A stretch of DNA of 64,000 bases from Varroa destructor (GCF_002443255.2 NW_019211456.1:19701557-19765556), one strand, 5' to 3'. Positions 12,605-24,680 are shown, counted from the first letter of the stretch. The notes: generated by a model from the letters alone, not told the origin. Program-made: numbers and translations.

Positions 12605-15165
12605 ACAAGATTATTACGACCCTATTACAAACATATACATTCTGGTAGCTATAAACAGGAATCGGGGTCACATATCATAGCTTAAAGTTATCATCGTTAG
12701 TAGAAAACCAATATCATGAACATTTTGGCTCAGCTCTGACAATAGAATCGATCAGTAATCTGCTGTGGAGCGATTGTGAGACAGAAAGTTTTAATAGCAT
12801 TACAATGTGTGAATAGAATTAACGTGTTTACAGCAGATTTGTAAAGGGCAACGTTTCCATTACTGCCAGTCAGTCCAGAGTCCGGACTTTAGAAACGTGT
12901 GAAAAAAATTGCAAGAAGTGAGAAGACTGTCCTGCCGCTGCTGCTGCCGCCGCCGCCGCCGCCTATAGGTACGTATTGATATGACGGACAAAATTCTGAC
13001 CAAAATGAAGATGTCCGCTGCGAAATAGTGGGCTCCACTATCCAGGACTACATACAACATATGCAATATGACTTTATCGGCTAACGGCTGGAGAGAGGAC
13101 GACAGTTTACAGTTGCCGACTGATATTGAGATGGATATTTTTGTGGTCCCCCATAAACACACATACTATTGACATGAGCTATTTAGGATATTTTTTAGAG
13201 GCCAGTTTTCTGTTATAGTGAATAGATTTTTTTCACTCTTTGCTGACTCATGGCGCGAATTAAGCAACCGTGTATCACTGGATTCCTACAAACCAAGACC
13301 GATATCGAGTATATGCTGTAGAACGGCACGGGTGACCAAGGCCCGACATCGAAGTGTAGTTGCAGTATAATTTCCGTTGTAGCGTACATAGACATCAGAT
13401 GTCTAGTGAAGTTCGGACATTTGCAACGTCGGTGCTATCCATCGAGGAAACTCACAATCAAAGTGAACGACAACGTTCTATTGCGGACGCCGCCCAATGG
13501 TAATCTTCACAAAAAGTTAGACTCACAATGATAATGATGAATGTTGACGCATCAGAAATGTCACGAAATAAAATATAGCCAGGATCCGAACGCAATCCCC
13601 GGCGCCCTAGAGCCAACTCATAAAAAGTCGCCAATGAACCCATTGCCGACTGACGAGAAAAATATGCTGACATAAGCAAAATCTACTACTTCAATTTGAT
13701 GATCATTTAAGATCTTCTGGGACAAAAATGAAAAAGGTCTTCTTAGGGTGGGTCTCCGGTGACCAGATTTATTATATTATTATTATTCGATATTACATTA
13801 TTACGGTATTGTAAAGGTTCCATAAAATAGATGTTTCTGAAAGAAAAAAACTTAAGAGCTAGTCTTCTGATATGGCGCATAATTACGTAACGTTGTTACT
13901 TTGTCACTCAGAAATTGAGAGTGTCACCGACGACAGAGCTCATCGTGCCTATATTTCATAATCAATACATTTACTAGATAGCTAGTTGATTCTTAAATTG
14001 ATCGTGAAGTTTTTTTAGCATACCTCTCAATAGCGGCTGTGAGGAATGGATTGATACCTTTAAATGCGACTTCAGACAAATAGATAACGCCAGTCAGGAG
14101 AAAAATAACTAAGCACTGAAAACGGGCACTCAGATGCAATAAACATCTACATCAGATGGTTCGGACAATACTTCTGTTGTCGCTGAATGTTCATTAAAGG
14201 ATAAAGATCGCTGTTTAACATGAGCAAAGTACATAAGCTTCTAACTTTACTTAACACGGAATTCAGTATCTTGCGATTACGCTGCTCGAATTGTTTTACG
14301 AGTAAGAGATTTACCTTTTTTAGTACATTAAATAATAAGCGCAACATTGATTTTACGTATTTAACTTAAATAGGCATCCTTCTCTACTTCCAAGGCAAGC
14401 AAAGATCGAGGAAGAAGATTATGGCCGTTAAAGTACTAGCGTTGCCTACCGGGTGGGCTTTGGTCAAAGCCGTTATATGCACTATCACTAGGATATCATC
14501 GCTGCCTATCGTAGCCTGCTTTATTTAAATTAGCTGTAGTTGAGATTTAGCGGATCCCACTACTTCGCGCAATGTAGACCTAGGACTAAGCTTTGTCTCA
14601 GGCTTCATCGATGCAGTTGCGCGGATCCCTGCCGAAGTACAACAGTAACTATTACCCAATTCAAAAGGGATTATATAGGAACTCAAGATAACTATGAAAA
14701 CTCGGAAGAAGAAACACGCTGGGCAGCAGTCCACCCTTGGGCTTCGTTGGTTTTATTTTCAGGGCATTTTCAATGATGTAAAAAATGTAATGCACCATGC
14801 ATTTAGAATAGAGCATTGGTGCAGGGAGGCTCATATTTCTATTCATTGTTGCGCTGCATTGAGGTTAGCGAGTGTCTACGGGTTACCATCGTACCCGCAA
14901 ACAGCGGTGCCTTCTCTTATAGCGAAATCGCAGTTGTGTTCCACGGACATGTCCTACACATCAATGCAGGCTAGCTACTGGACTTAGAACTCACGCATAC
15001 CGCCATTAGGTAACCTTTTCTAGGCACTTTTTCTGACACGGGATTGAAATGGCTACCACTTGACATTAGCCTACACGATAGATGTTGCGCCCTCAACTCT
15101 GTATCTGGGCGTATCAGCCTGCAGCCGTTTCTTTGGGCCCTATTTCTTTCTACATTTTCCTTCGA
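12605..15165. other. No identifiable gene; stop-poor patch at the right end
   Basis: Overlapping frames on both strands cluster at 14525-14987 in slightly more G+C-rich sequence. One plus-strand frame starts at a true ATG (14694) and runs 97 codons, but I recognise no protein. A (TTA)n-like patch lies near 13770. Confidence 0.5.
12932..12963. repeat. Trinucleotide (CTG/CCG)n tract
   Basis: About ten units of CTG then CCG. On the minus strand this becomes CGG/CAG and gives a poly-Arg/Gln run in a 100-codon frame (12860-13162) that I do not regard as a gene. Confidence 0.9.
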
Positions 15166-15169
15166 TCAG

Positions 15170-15204
15170 AGGACCCAATTACCGCCTGGGATCAGGCGGT
15201 AAGT
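15170..15204 (+). other. Possible microexon with a strong hairpin over its donor site
   Basis: A long pyrimidine-rich tract ends in CAG (AG at 15168-15169). Twenty-nine bases later comes GCG followed by GTAAGT (15199-15204), a full splice-donor match. Inside lies a perfect hairpin: TTACCGCCTG (15179-15188), loop GGAT, CAGGCGGTAA (15193-15202), so the donor GT would be locked in the stem. Either an exon of 29 bases or coincidence; no flanking exons were identified. Confidence 0.2.
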
Positions 15205-15943
15205 TCACTCTGACAGCTTTAAACGCAGATCCTGCGGGATAGAGGCTTCTAGATAGAGGAATCTTAATCTATATGTATTGACGTCAGTTAAAATACCCGT
15301 TTCAGAAATTTGTTCATCAAAATGTTTACTATCATTACTTGCTGACCGTGGTCTTCTGATGTTAGTAAAACTTACCTAGAGGCTTTATGCTGTAATAGAC
15401 CCTTATTTCTTTTCTGAACTTCATAAATTCTAACAATCAGGACAGTTACCCCTGCAAAGTTTTAATGATATCGCAAGCATGTTCAGATTAATTTAATAAA
15501 GCAAATTCAGAAAAAAACGTTGTACAATATATTTCATCCGGTGGCTTTAGAATTGTCATTATATGAGGCTTTCTGATGGATCTGCTTTACTAGTGAAATG
15601 TAACCAAAAACTAGAACGGTTCATTAATATTATCAACGGCTGCGGATGTCACTGACAACAGCCTCACTCTTACTTAAAATCACAGACCTCCTCACGCAAA
15701 CGCTGGAACTCTCAGAGGATCGGTAGTCAGATCTGTTTATATTCAATGCACCCATAACTAATTCACATTGACTGTTATATGTACTCGGCATGCTATATTG
15801 ACGTCGTCAATGGGACAAAATGCAGACCACCACGGCACTTTTTCTTTAGAGAGAATCACTTTTAAAATTTAGGATAACCTTAAGCAATCTGTCATGATTG
15901 CATGAACACTCTGGTAGGTAGAACATTGGTCACGATTCTCTCT

Positions 15944-15955
15944 GTGTATATATAT

Positions 15956-16004
<49 letters not shown>

Positions 16005-16029
16005 TAGAGAGAGGAGAGGGAGAGAGGGA
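15944..16029. repeat. Compound (TA)n-(GA)n microsatellite
   Basis: A short GT/TA lead-in is followed by 22 uninterrupted TA units (15959-16002) and then a GATA/GA-rich tail to about 16029. The dinucleotide part translates as alternating I/Y residues on the minus strand, so the open frame across it is spurious. Confidence 0.95.
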
Positions 16030-16434
16030 CCCTCTTTTAGCAATTTAAGCACAGCAATTTCCTTTCGAGATAATAGATTTTCGTTATATTTTGAGGTAGC
16101 TAGAATTGAGTTCCACACATAATGAGTCGATACTGAAGTATATTGCGCGAGATAAAGTGCCTCTGTTGTATAACCACCAACTGGACTTCGTCCAGGAAGC
16201 GGCAGCATAATGAGTAAGACTCACTTTGCTCAAGTATTGGTCAAAATATCGGTGAAGCATATGCGTATCTCCAGCCTTAGTAAAGTTCGTACTACGCAAT
16301 TCGACAAAAGTTGATTAGAATACAAGTATTTTTATCGAAATAGAAAGCTCCGTTAAAGATTAATCTTTGAAATTAGCAGTATGACTTTTTTTTCTAGAAG
16401 TAAATCATAAACGGAAGAAAGAACGTCATGTAGG

Positions 16435-16440
16435 TTTATT
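16435..16440 (-). promoter_or_regulatory. Candidate polyadenylation signal of the MARCH-type gene
   Basis: The minus strand reads AATAAA here, about 185 bases beyond the stop codon. It is followed within 40 bases by a T-rich stretch of the kind that serves as a downstream element. An A8 run (plus-strand T8 at 16386-16393) lies 41 bases further along. A canonical hexamer in the right place is reasonable support, but the motif is common in A+T-rich DNA. Confidence 0.4.
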
Positions 16441-16623
16441 ATGAACAATAGAATTATGTAATATTGTGCCTTTGGCTACCAAAAACAAATGCGTTTTTCG
16501 CGCGATCCACGTTATTCCCAACACAACAACAGATTAAAGTGTTCCTTAAAACGTTTACCTCGCTAGCAATCTTATTATTTGCTTTTGTGTTCAAGACAAG
16601 CTCCTGGCACATAGGGTCTAGTC

Positions 16624-17388
16624 TCAAACCACACGGCCAGATTCTGGCGCCAGCGTAAAGCCTCCTTGATCAGGAACAGCGCCTCTATTTCTTCTAGGTC
16701 TTGGAACTCGCAGAAATTGAACAGCCACGTTACCACACGTTGACAGCAAGATTAAGAAAAGCGCCACTGCACAAAAGATGGTCACCTCGATTCCTGACCT
16801 TGTATTAGCGTGTTCACGGTTGGTATCTTTCGATTGCTGCTGGCCTTCTCTCTGGCTAATAGTGGGTCGACGACCCTCTTTCGATGCTGTGTTAGCATGG
16901 CGTGTACTCTCCTTGCCAATAAGGACAGGATCAGGACTCTGCTGCATTAACGCGTAGCCAACATACATGAAACCTAGGGCCATCACCAACATGGCGACTA
17001 TATCCATCGTCATACCCATAGGGTCTAGAGGCTGAATAGCAGTGCCAACAGGTAACAGTTGGGGACGCGGTACTAATGGCGTTTGTGAGAACGCTCGTTC
17101 AGAGGGTCTCGGAGATCCCAAAGGATGAAGACAGATTTCACATAGATGATGATCTCGTGCTGTGAGCCATTGATCCAAACAAGATTTGTGCAAGTGACCC
17201 ATTGTACCGGAACATCGGCACGGTGAAACAGTGAGATTCTCGATGCTCGCGCCCGCTAAACAGATGCGACATTGTAATGCGTTATCTACATCCTGAGCTT
17301 CTGTTATCGGTATTGAAGCCACATTACATTTAGTTGTGTCATCATTTAGCGCGTTATGATCGCGGATGTTGTTTAACTCTGTACCCAT
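16624..17388 (-). CDS. RING-CH (MARCH-type) membrane E3 ubiquitin-protein ligase, intronless
   Basis: The reading frame is complete, 254 residues, ATG to TGA. The N-terminal half carries a C4HC3 RING-CH zinc finger: C40, C43, C57, C59, H67, C70, C83 and C86, spaced C-x2-C-x13-C-x-C-x7-H-x2-C-x12-C-x2-C. It includes the family's Trp (W74) in a CLDQWL segment and CEIC at the last cysteine pair. Two hydrophobic stretches, about residues 129-148 and 202-226, are predicted membrane segments, and a basic tail (RVPRPRRNRG) follows. Known family members load E2-ubiquitin through this finger and ubiquitinate membrane proteins in the endomembrane system, which regulates their trafficking and degradation. 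Length and layout are closest to the two-span MARCHF2/3 class, but the loop between the spans is about 50 hydrophilic residues, longer than I would expect. The start is fixed by an in-frame TAA 12 bases upstream, and its context is strong (A at -3, G at +4). The CDS is visibly richer in G+C than its surroundings. With no intron, it may be a retrocopy. The family call is firm; the subfamily is inference. Confidence 0.9.
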   Translation of the reverse strand: MGTELNNIRDHNALNDDTTKCNVASIPITEAQDVDNALQCRICLAGASIENLTVSPCRCSGTMGHLHKSCLDQWLTARDHHLCEICLHPLGSPRPSERAFSQTPLVPRPQLLPVGTAIQPLDPMGMTMDIVAMLVMALGFMYVGYALMQQSPDPVLIGKESTRHANTASKEGRRPTISQREGQQQSKDTNREHANTRSGIEVTIFCAVALFLILLSTCGNVAVQFLRVPRPRRNRGAVPDQGGFTLAPESGRVV

Positions 17389-17470
17389 CGTTCGTTGTTA
17401 TCGGCGAAAAATGTTGGTTAATTTTATGACTTTCGGTCAACGAACCAGTCTCCGCTATAGCATATAGCCC
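17389..17470 (-). promoter_or_regulatory. 5' flank of the MARCH-type gene with a TATA-like element
   Basis: The minus strand contains an in-frame TAA 12 bases before the ATG and a TATA-like CTATATGCTATAG at 17455-17467, about 70 bases upstream of the ATG. If that element works, transcription would start near 17430 and leave a 5' UTR of roughly 40 bases. The motif is not unusual in DNA of this composition, so the call is weak. Confidence 0.2.
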
Positions 17471-17676
17471 GTTTGGCGTTCAATCTGAATACGATCACTC
17501 GTGTCATGGACTATGCAAACCGTATCAGCTGGACGTCGGAGTTGGAACCGTCAGGTTCTGATGCTGATAAAGCATGGAGTAACCTGGGTTCTCGTTTGTT
17601 AGAAGGCAGCGTTTGCTGCGCTGTTCTTATTCATTCAGAAAAGCGCCAGCCTTATGTAATGCGTGATCAAAAATGA
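17461..17676 (+). other. Open frame, divergent neighbour of the MARCH-type gene; possible exon
   Basis: This is a stop-free run of 71 codons ending in TGA, bounded upstream by TAG at 17458. The first ATG codes for the peptide beginning MDYANRISWTSELEPSGSD. The stretch shares the raised G+C of the adjacent MARCH-type CDS and begins about 70 bases from that gene's start on the opposite strand. No domain is recognisable. It could be an exon of a divergent gene, or simply part of a G+C-rich transcribed block that also carries the MARCH 5' region. The minus strand here is closed in all frames, so it is not an upstream coding exon of the MARCH gene. Confidence 0.25.
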
Positions 17677-17679
17677 CAT

Positions 17680-20600
17680 TTATTACAGACAGAATTAAGT
17701 TATGCAATCTTTCGTTTTGTGAGTGTCTCACGACAATTTTCGAGATTGTACCTTAAACGTTGCTAGATTATGTTCCGCAATGCAAAATGGGGAAAGACAT
17801 CCTGATATTTTGAAAGAGTTCTTAAAAACTAGATCTATTGTATGGTGAACAATTCACAGACATCGGCGTCTCCTGATAGCCCCTCAGACCTCTATGATGA
17901 CTTAGTGATTAAGCACCACAAGCGGTCACAGGCACACTTCATCTCTTGCTAGGAGCTAGTCATGCGATCGAATGCTTGACGGCGTTTTTGGACGTAAAAT
18001 TCGAAACATATTAAACCTTAGCGCACTGTTCGGAGTCAGCTGTTAAGGCTTGTCTTTTAAAACACATTTTATACCTTATCTCATACTATCCCCATTATTT
18101 CCCTTTAGCAATAGTAGACTAATATTTTGCATTAGTAAGATGCATTGTTATATAAAAAAGAAAAAACTAGATTAGTCATAAGCCATTCCCACGATACGAT
18201 TTTGCTTTTCGGAGTGCTAACACGTACAATACTATCTACTCTTACAACTACATGCTTACCCTTTAAAATGTGCTTATTAGTACTGAATTTTAATTTATTC
18301 TAATTTTACGTAGCTTAGGGTTCGGTTGTACAAAAGTTTTCCTATATAGACTTACGAATTATTTCCAATTCCATAAGTCGTCCTAAGTATCTTACGTATC
18401 CAATGGCTGCAGGTATTCGAAATTAGGTATCTTCATGAGTCTCTACAGTCCACACGGCTGCTGCGCAAGTAATTGTCCTTTCGCCATGGAAATGCGGTTC
18501 TTTTGCAGATATTTTCGACTTTTATCGGTGGGATAATGAGAAAATTTGCAAATAAATGGCTTATTTATATTTGACTTCGACAGGACAGGGCTTAGTAAAA
18601 TAATGACGATCTACTGGTATGACATAGCTCTCGTTAGTGCTTGCCCTCTATTAATTTACTGGGTAAAAAAAAGTTGTTCCTTTCAAGCTTTTGTTTTAGC
18701 CCCTTAGAACTTATTAAACAAGCGTACTAATAGTACCATGTTTAAGCACTACTCCCCGAATATTCAATTTTGTCAAGTATAGACCTTTTACTCGTTACAT
18801 GAATGAGGCTGATATTTATGCAATTTACAGCTAGAATTAATATTTTTAATCGAATTTTCCGGAAATAATTTCGTAGAAGCCTCCTATCTTATCTTTTATA
18901 GGATCGTTTCTGACATGAACAGTCGACAAGCTTCAGTTCTTTTTGGCCGTCTGGAGATAGTAAGTGTATGCCCGTTATTTAACTTCATTTGAGCAAGTTA
19001 TAATATTGAAATTTTATACCACTATCGATCATGGTGCCGCGGGAATTATTTATGTACGTTTTGCGACAAACAAACGGTGCTTGGATCCATGACGGAAAAA
19101 TCAGTCCGTTTTTATCGATCGGCTAGATATATTTTGTTGGGGCAGGACGTTTGTGCTGTCCCGTGTAGAAGTTCTTTGGTCCACATACTTTTTTAATTAA
19201 ATTTAGGCTTGGGATTTCAATATGACAGTCTTCTCCGTCTGTTAAATTAAGGACCCGTCTAATAAAAATTTGTATTTTAAATAACGAGATTATTAAATGA
19301 GAAAATGTTAAAGGGTATGCAAAGCTTTTTTCTATCGAGTGTGGAGCCAATACATGTAAAGGTAGTAGTAGTAGTAGTAGTACCAAAGATGATCACTGGA
19401 GTCATACAGTTATCTTTTTTTTACAAATTGTTACAGGGACTCTTGTAACACCCTGTGAATTGCTGACGTTGTCCGCAATGTAATGTCCTGTAAATCTTCC
19501 TGTTACGGGAACTTCATGAATATTTTTTCAACACCGACATTACAGATGCCAATGGATTTTTTACAAGCCCTCATAACGACATCAGCCGTGTCGGTATCTA
19601 ATAGGGCAATGCTAGTGAGGGTCTAAGACCCCGAAGACATGGAGTTCTGGTCAGACTTTGAAACATGTCCAGCCAGTTAATTAGTAGCCTCCGTAGGATG
19701 TAACGAGATCAAAAATAGAAATCAAATGTTCTATTATGAGTACAGGTGCGTGCCTTTTAGGACTTGCCCTAAGCATTCGAGTTACATCAGCCCTTTATAT
19801 CAAGATAAAACGAATAATTATCCTATGAATTGTATAGTGAGCCACAACTCACATTCGGCGCCAGCCTTTACCGAAAAATCCGATTTGCTCTGCGGAGTAG
19901 CACAGATATCTGAAATAGATGGATCAACACCTTTGCATTGGCTAATAAAGCCTTATATAAAATTTAGCATGTTAACCACATTAATAACGCAGATAAATAG
20001 TAAACAGACTCCGATGGGCGTTTGTTCGATTCGCTAGAAAACGATTGATGCAAACGTTGGCCCTGCAGTCACCCGGAATAAATCAGTTGGTACTCCTGCG
20101 TTTGCGTCCCTCAATTCAGAGAAAAATGACGCTTTCAGACGGAAACATGTGCTCATCCGATCACTGACCTACTACGACTATTAGTAAAGTTCTATAACAT
20201 CGATTCATTCTTCGTATAGGTTTGAGTAATGCCTGAAATTCGCCGAATCTACGGTACTCGAATAAATGTCAAAATTGTCAGAGCTCGGATCAGATGAGCT
20301 CAGATCAAAACTGTCAGATGTTAGAAACGTATATTGCGCAGGAAAAGTGCGTCTAGAGAGGACAACTGGTAATATAAAGAACTATTATATACGAACGAGG
20401 GAGACGAATATACTGTTCAAACTATTACAGCCAAAAAATAACGTGTTTCGAGCCAATATTTAGTTAGTTTACGTATCATCTCATGGCTATATTGGCATAT
20501 ACCCGGGTTATACTTCGGTAACTTAATTAACTGCTTAAATTTATACGAATCATTGCTACTTTTCCAGCTTGATCGGCTAATGGAGAATAAAGCGTAGTTA

Positions 20601-23080
20601 CGCAGCCAAAGCTAAAAACTAAAAAATGTACAACGGATACTACTTTCTATACATGTAGCACACCTAGAGCTGCATTCTACATGCATAGATCTCTATACAG
20701 AATGGAGCTTTTTAGCATCATAAGTTGAAATTCGCTTAATTTTTGATGTTGTTGTATCTTAAATTGCGGCACATCAACGCCTGGTATCCTCTTACTCGAC
20801 GTAGACTTTCACGCGTGCAGTATTGATTACGGAAAATGCGACCTCAATCTACCTATTTACCGCATGAAACATGTGCCTAAATATAACTACCAATCTGAAG
20901 ATTCGATGCGGCCTAGAGTTACAAACGAGGTTGGAAATTCTTAATGGGACACCAACATTATCTTGTGGATTTCATATATTTTGCAGTGCGAAGTATTGTT
21001 GGGTGCACATTTTATAAATTGAATAGTACTTTCCGTGTAGGCGATTTGCGCGCGAGATTTCAAACATCAGAAACAACCGTTCGATTACAGTCTAATGTAA
21101 TCACGAACAAGGCGGAATGCTATGCATCTAGTCAGCTTTTTGTTTCTTGTACGTATTTGTATTAAACAGATGCATTTCAATATAGGCCTGCTTGAAAGAC
21201 AACTTTTTCGATTAAATGACTTAATAAGGGGTGTGATAGATCCAAGAAATTTGCCCCATCGGTATTTTTCAGTTGTTTACCCTAGTCCTACGGTTGCTCA
21301 TCGCCTCAGGAGTTCGTATTCCTTTTCCTGGAAATGTTGGATAATAATGTCTTGCTTTTCATTTTTTTTACGCGTCCAATTCTGAAAGCCAAAGACATGT
21401 CCATAACAAGTTCTCATGTTTCGATATTCCTCAGATTCCAAAGAGTGTAACATTGAGAAGAATCATCCGATAGATAGCTGTCGGTTCCTTCATCTTTTGT
21501 GCACACGCATGAGACCTTATTTCAGCATTTAGTGTTCAAAGTATACCGTAATCATTCACATAACATGTGCTTAGTTAGCCGACGGTGGGCTTTTTCAATG
21601 CCGCTTGCTTTCGTCTGTCAACAAGCCTTTGAGCAACAGGTCTAAAACTGGGCCAGTAATGTTTTTCTAATTTCCTTTCTCACAGTTGAGACGGCTTCAA
21701 GGTTTGTGGACGGTCGTGTGCTATTTCGAAAGCTAAGAACTCTTCTCATTTCCCGTCAGAAGATAGGTTATTCCCGACAGAGTCGTCTGATGCAATTGCC
21801 CATTAAAACACATATCTTAAGACGGCAGTGTCGCATCATGCTAAGCTAAGCGCTGGGGATCACATACTCGTTTACGTGGAACATGAAGTAATATGTCTAT
21901 TCTTTACGATATCCAGATCAATGATGAGGTTCTACGATTCGAACCTTGCTTACTAATAATCGATAATACAATAGGTTATGCGAACAATGACGCAGCTCTA
22001 ACTAAACGAATGGAGGTTTTTACTAGACGTAGTTCTAGACGTTGGAAACCTTGTGAGGGGTCCCAAAACTGTCCCGTACTCTATCAATAGAAGCGAAAAG
22101 CTTGTGCACCTTCTCTTCCACTTAGACCTTATACGATCTTGTACGAATTATGTCGCGAAAAGAGGATTCTGGGATGATCAAGTCTTTTTATGGATCGAAT
22201 GGAACACCATAGGTAATTTAAATCCACTATTTACGACAAAATAATTTGGCCTGTAATTAAATGAGCGCTGGATAGTTAATTGTGCTTCGCGGGCCATTGG
22301 CCATCTTACAAGTGCAAATAGTTTCTTGGGCCTTTTCTAGCTTGTTAGACATTCACTGCTGTCATCGTATTACGAAACTGATCGTATAGATGGGTAGAAA
22401 GTGACGTGAGTGAAAACGGCCAACAAAAAGAGGATTAGCGTTTTGAGAACTGAGGTCACATGGAGTCATCTAGACTGACTATACCATGATGGAATGTATA
22501 AGATGCGTCTGACGAACAGAACAAATCGTGAGAAAACAAGACGCCCTGGTAATTACACCATATATAGTTTTTTTCTGCCGGAACAATGGAGCTCAGATAC
22601 TTCACCTCATGCTAGCCATTGGAATTTTTTCTGTGCCGAAAATTTACGTTTTTGGCTTTTGAGGTCACACAGTTCTCGCACTTTCTACGTGTAATCCGTG
22701 TTTATGTGTTATAAATCATATGCTATTTTCCATAGCTACTCTTGAAAATGGCCGTCTCCGTCATATCGTAGACAAATGTTCTCTAAGCGAAATGTAACGA
22801 GCTCGTAACGGCCAAACCCAATTGCCATTACTGCAATTATTAACTGCAGCATGATAGCCAATTGTTCAGCTCTGGTACTCGAGGAGTTCTTTTTTTACCA
22901 ACTTTCAGAACTGCTATTATCCACTGAAACGAGACCCAGTAACAAAGACTGAATGTGGCAGTACCGATGGCAAAGGATATCAGGTTAATCTAGATCGTTT
23001 CACAAATGAATCCTGTTTACTGAAATATCCTATTGTTTTTAGTGATCTTCTCCTTACGACGTTCGATGGCTACCACAGTA
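17680..23080. other. No identifiable gene; open frames only on the plus strand
   Basis: Left of the (GTA)7 tract nothing stands out. From 19.7 kb rightwards every frame of 60 or more codons is on the plus strand, the longest 103 codons at 19726-20037. None has a known domain. CCTGTAA/TTACAGG-type words recur at 19430-19515. Confidence 0.5.
19362..19382. repeat. (GTA)7 microsatellite
   Basis: Seven perfect GTA units. On the minus strand they encode a poly-Leu run in a short frame that is otherwise unremarkable. Confidence 0.95.
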
Positions 23081-23656
23081 AAAATGTGCACTCCTTTCTT
23101 TTCCTGTACCAGCCTTGTATCAATTATAGTTATTTATTTGTATCGCTATCCACCGGTTTACTTACCGTATTTTTCCGCATGACCGGCCGATATCTGTCCG
23201 ATCGTTTGCAGGATATAATAGTTTTTATGTATTGTTGTATATATGCGGCTATAACTAGAGAATTTGCCAAAAATTGCCACTTATCACTATTCACTTTATC
23301 TCTCTTTGATCTAAATGATCATTATCTATATATTTTTAACCTAATCGGTAAAACTGACCATCACATTCATTTAACAGAAAACCAGGTTAGCTTTGCCTGT
23401 GAAAAATACTAATTATCTTCGTTAGATGCTTAAAGTAGTACAGGATTAGTAATCATGTATTCCTGAGGCAACGGCAGCCGAGTTTGCGTAGGGCTAGTTT
23501 GTTAAGGCCGTACTGGATCCTAATTTACCGTCTGCCACGAAATCGGAAGATCATTTGCGATGTGTGGTTTTAAACAGTCATAGATATTCATCTTTGGGAC
23601 GTGTATAACGATACAGCACAAGATTAGGATCTTTGATAAGGCCTATTGTGCTACAC

Positions 23657-23678
23657 ATATATATATATATATATATAT
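23657..23678. repeat. (AT)11 microsatellite
   Basis: Eleven uninterrupted AT units follow a short CACAC lead-in. Confidence 0.95.
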
Positions 23679-23927
23679 TGCGGTCACAGAAGCTTAATAC
23701 GGTTGCTGTTTTTGGTAATCCCGACTATTCTTTCATTAAAACATGCGGAGCTAGAAGATGAGGTAAACTTCGTAGAGAAACCCTTCAGCTTAACGCATAA
23801 TTGAGGCCAATGTAAGGCTCCCAGGGTGTCATCTAGCGACCAGCCCTCAACTTCATTACCTCCTTAGGTCAACTGTTAAGCTGAACTCAGTAAGTGCCAG
23901 GTGCTTCTAGGATACTTTACAAAAAAG

Positions 23928-23974
23928 TTACATGATTGCTATATATAGAAAGGGTTATATGATTGCTAAAAATA
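23928..23974 (+). repeat. Imperfect 27-bp tandem duplication
   Basis: TTACATGATTGCT (23928) and TTATATGATTGCT (23955) start two units 27 bases apart; both continue with A/T-rich sequence. Confidence 0.6.
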
Positions 23975-24678
23975 GTAATTGAAAGTTTCTGATCGCGACT
24001 ACAGTAAAGTGCTTCGAACTACCACATAATGCCTGTCGTCTGAATTAGATTACCTCTGTGTTCCATACCAAGTTCAAGGTGACGACTGCCACAAGTTGTC
24101 TAGTCAGAACTTCTACCAGGTAGAAGCAACTGTTCTCATAAATGACCTACTGTATTTAGGGACAGGTGGACAGTCTATCTTTGAAACCGAGCGTAGACGT
24201 ACTTCGTTCTGTGCCAGATGCCATAAGCGTCTGTTAACCTCGAAGTAATAAATAGCGATATATTATATTGCATTGCGGTTAGGGACGATACGGTTTGAAT
24301 CACGCTTTGCAGTGGACCGGTTATATCCTACTTGATTAAGTTATCGTCAAGTAACGTACGAAGTAATAGAAAGAGTCGTAAAGTTTAATGCCATCGGTCG
24401 TACTGAATGTAATGGGCATGTTACTGGGTTTCTTTACCACAAACTCAGACCCACTGCCTGTGTCCAGCACCCCTGCATATTTGGTGATCTTAGGAAGCTC
24501 TCACCATACAGTGTTACCCCCGTTGTGATGGTTTTCCGAAAACTATTTATTTTTATATGTAAATTCAATTACCCTCTTTTGAGATTTGGATTAATATTCT
24601 TCTACTGTTGATTAATGCTTAATTTTAACTAAAAACGTTAATTTTATATTTAATCCTATTCAACAATATATATTTATC

Positions 24679-24680
<2 letters not shown>

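Noticed and set aside
12860..13162. 100-codon minus-strand frame with poly-Arg/Gln
   Set aside because: The striking residues come from the CTG/CCG repeat and the rest resembles no protein.
15930..16208. Minus-strand frame with an alternating I/Y run
   Set aside because: It is the direct translation of the (TA)n microsatellite; the same applies at 56010-56243.
24110..24126. 8-bp inverted repeat with 1-base centre (CTTCTACC/GGTAGAAG)
   Set aside because: A few of this size are expected by chance in 64 kb; the same holds for 27488-27511 and 60403-60418.
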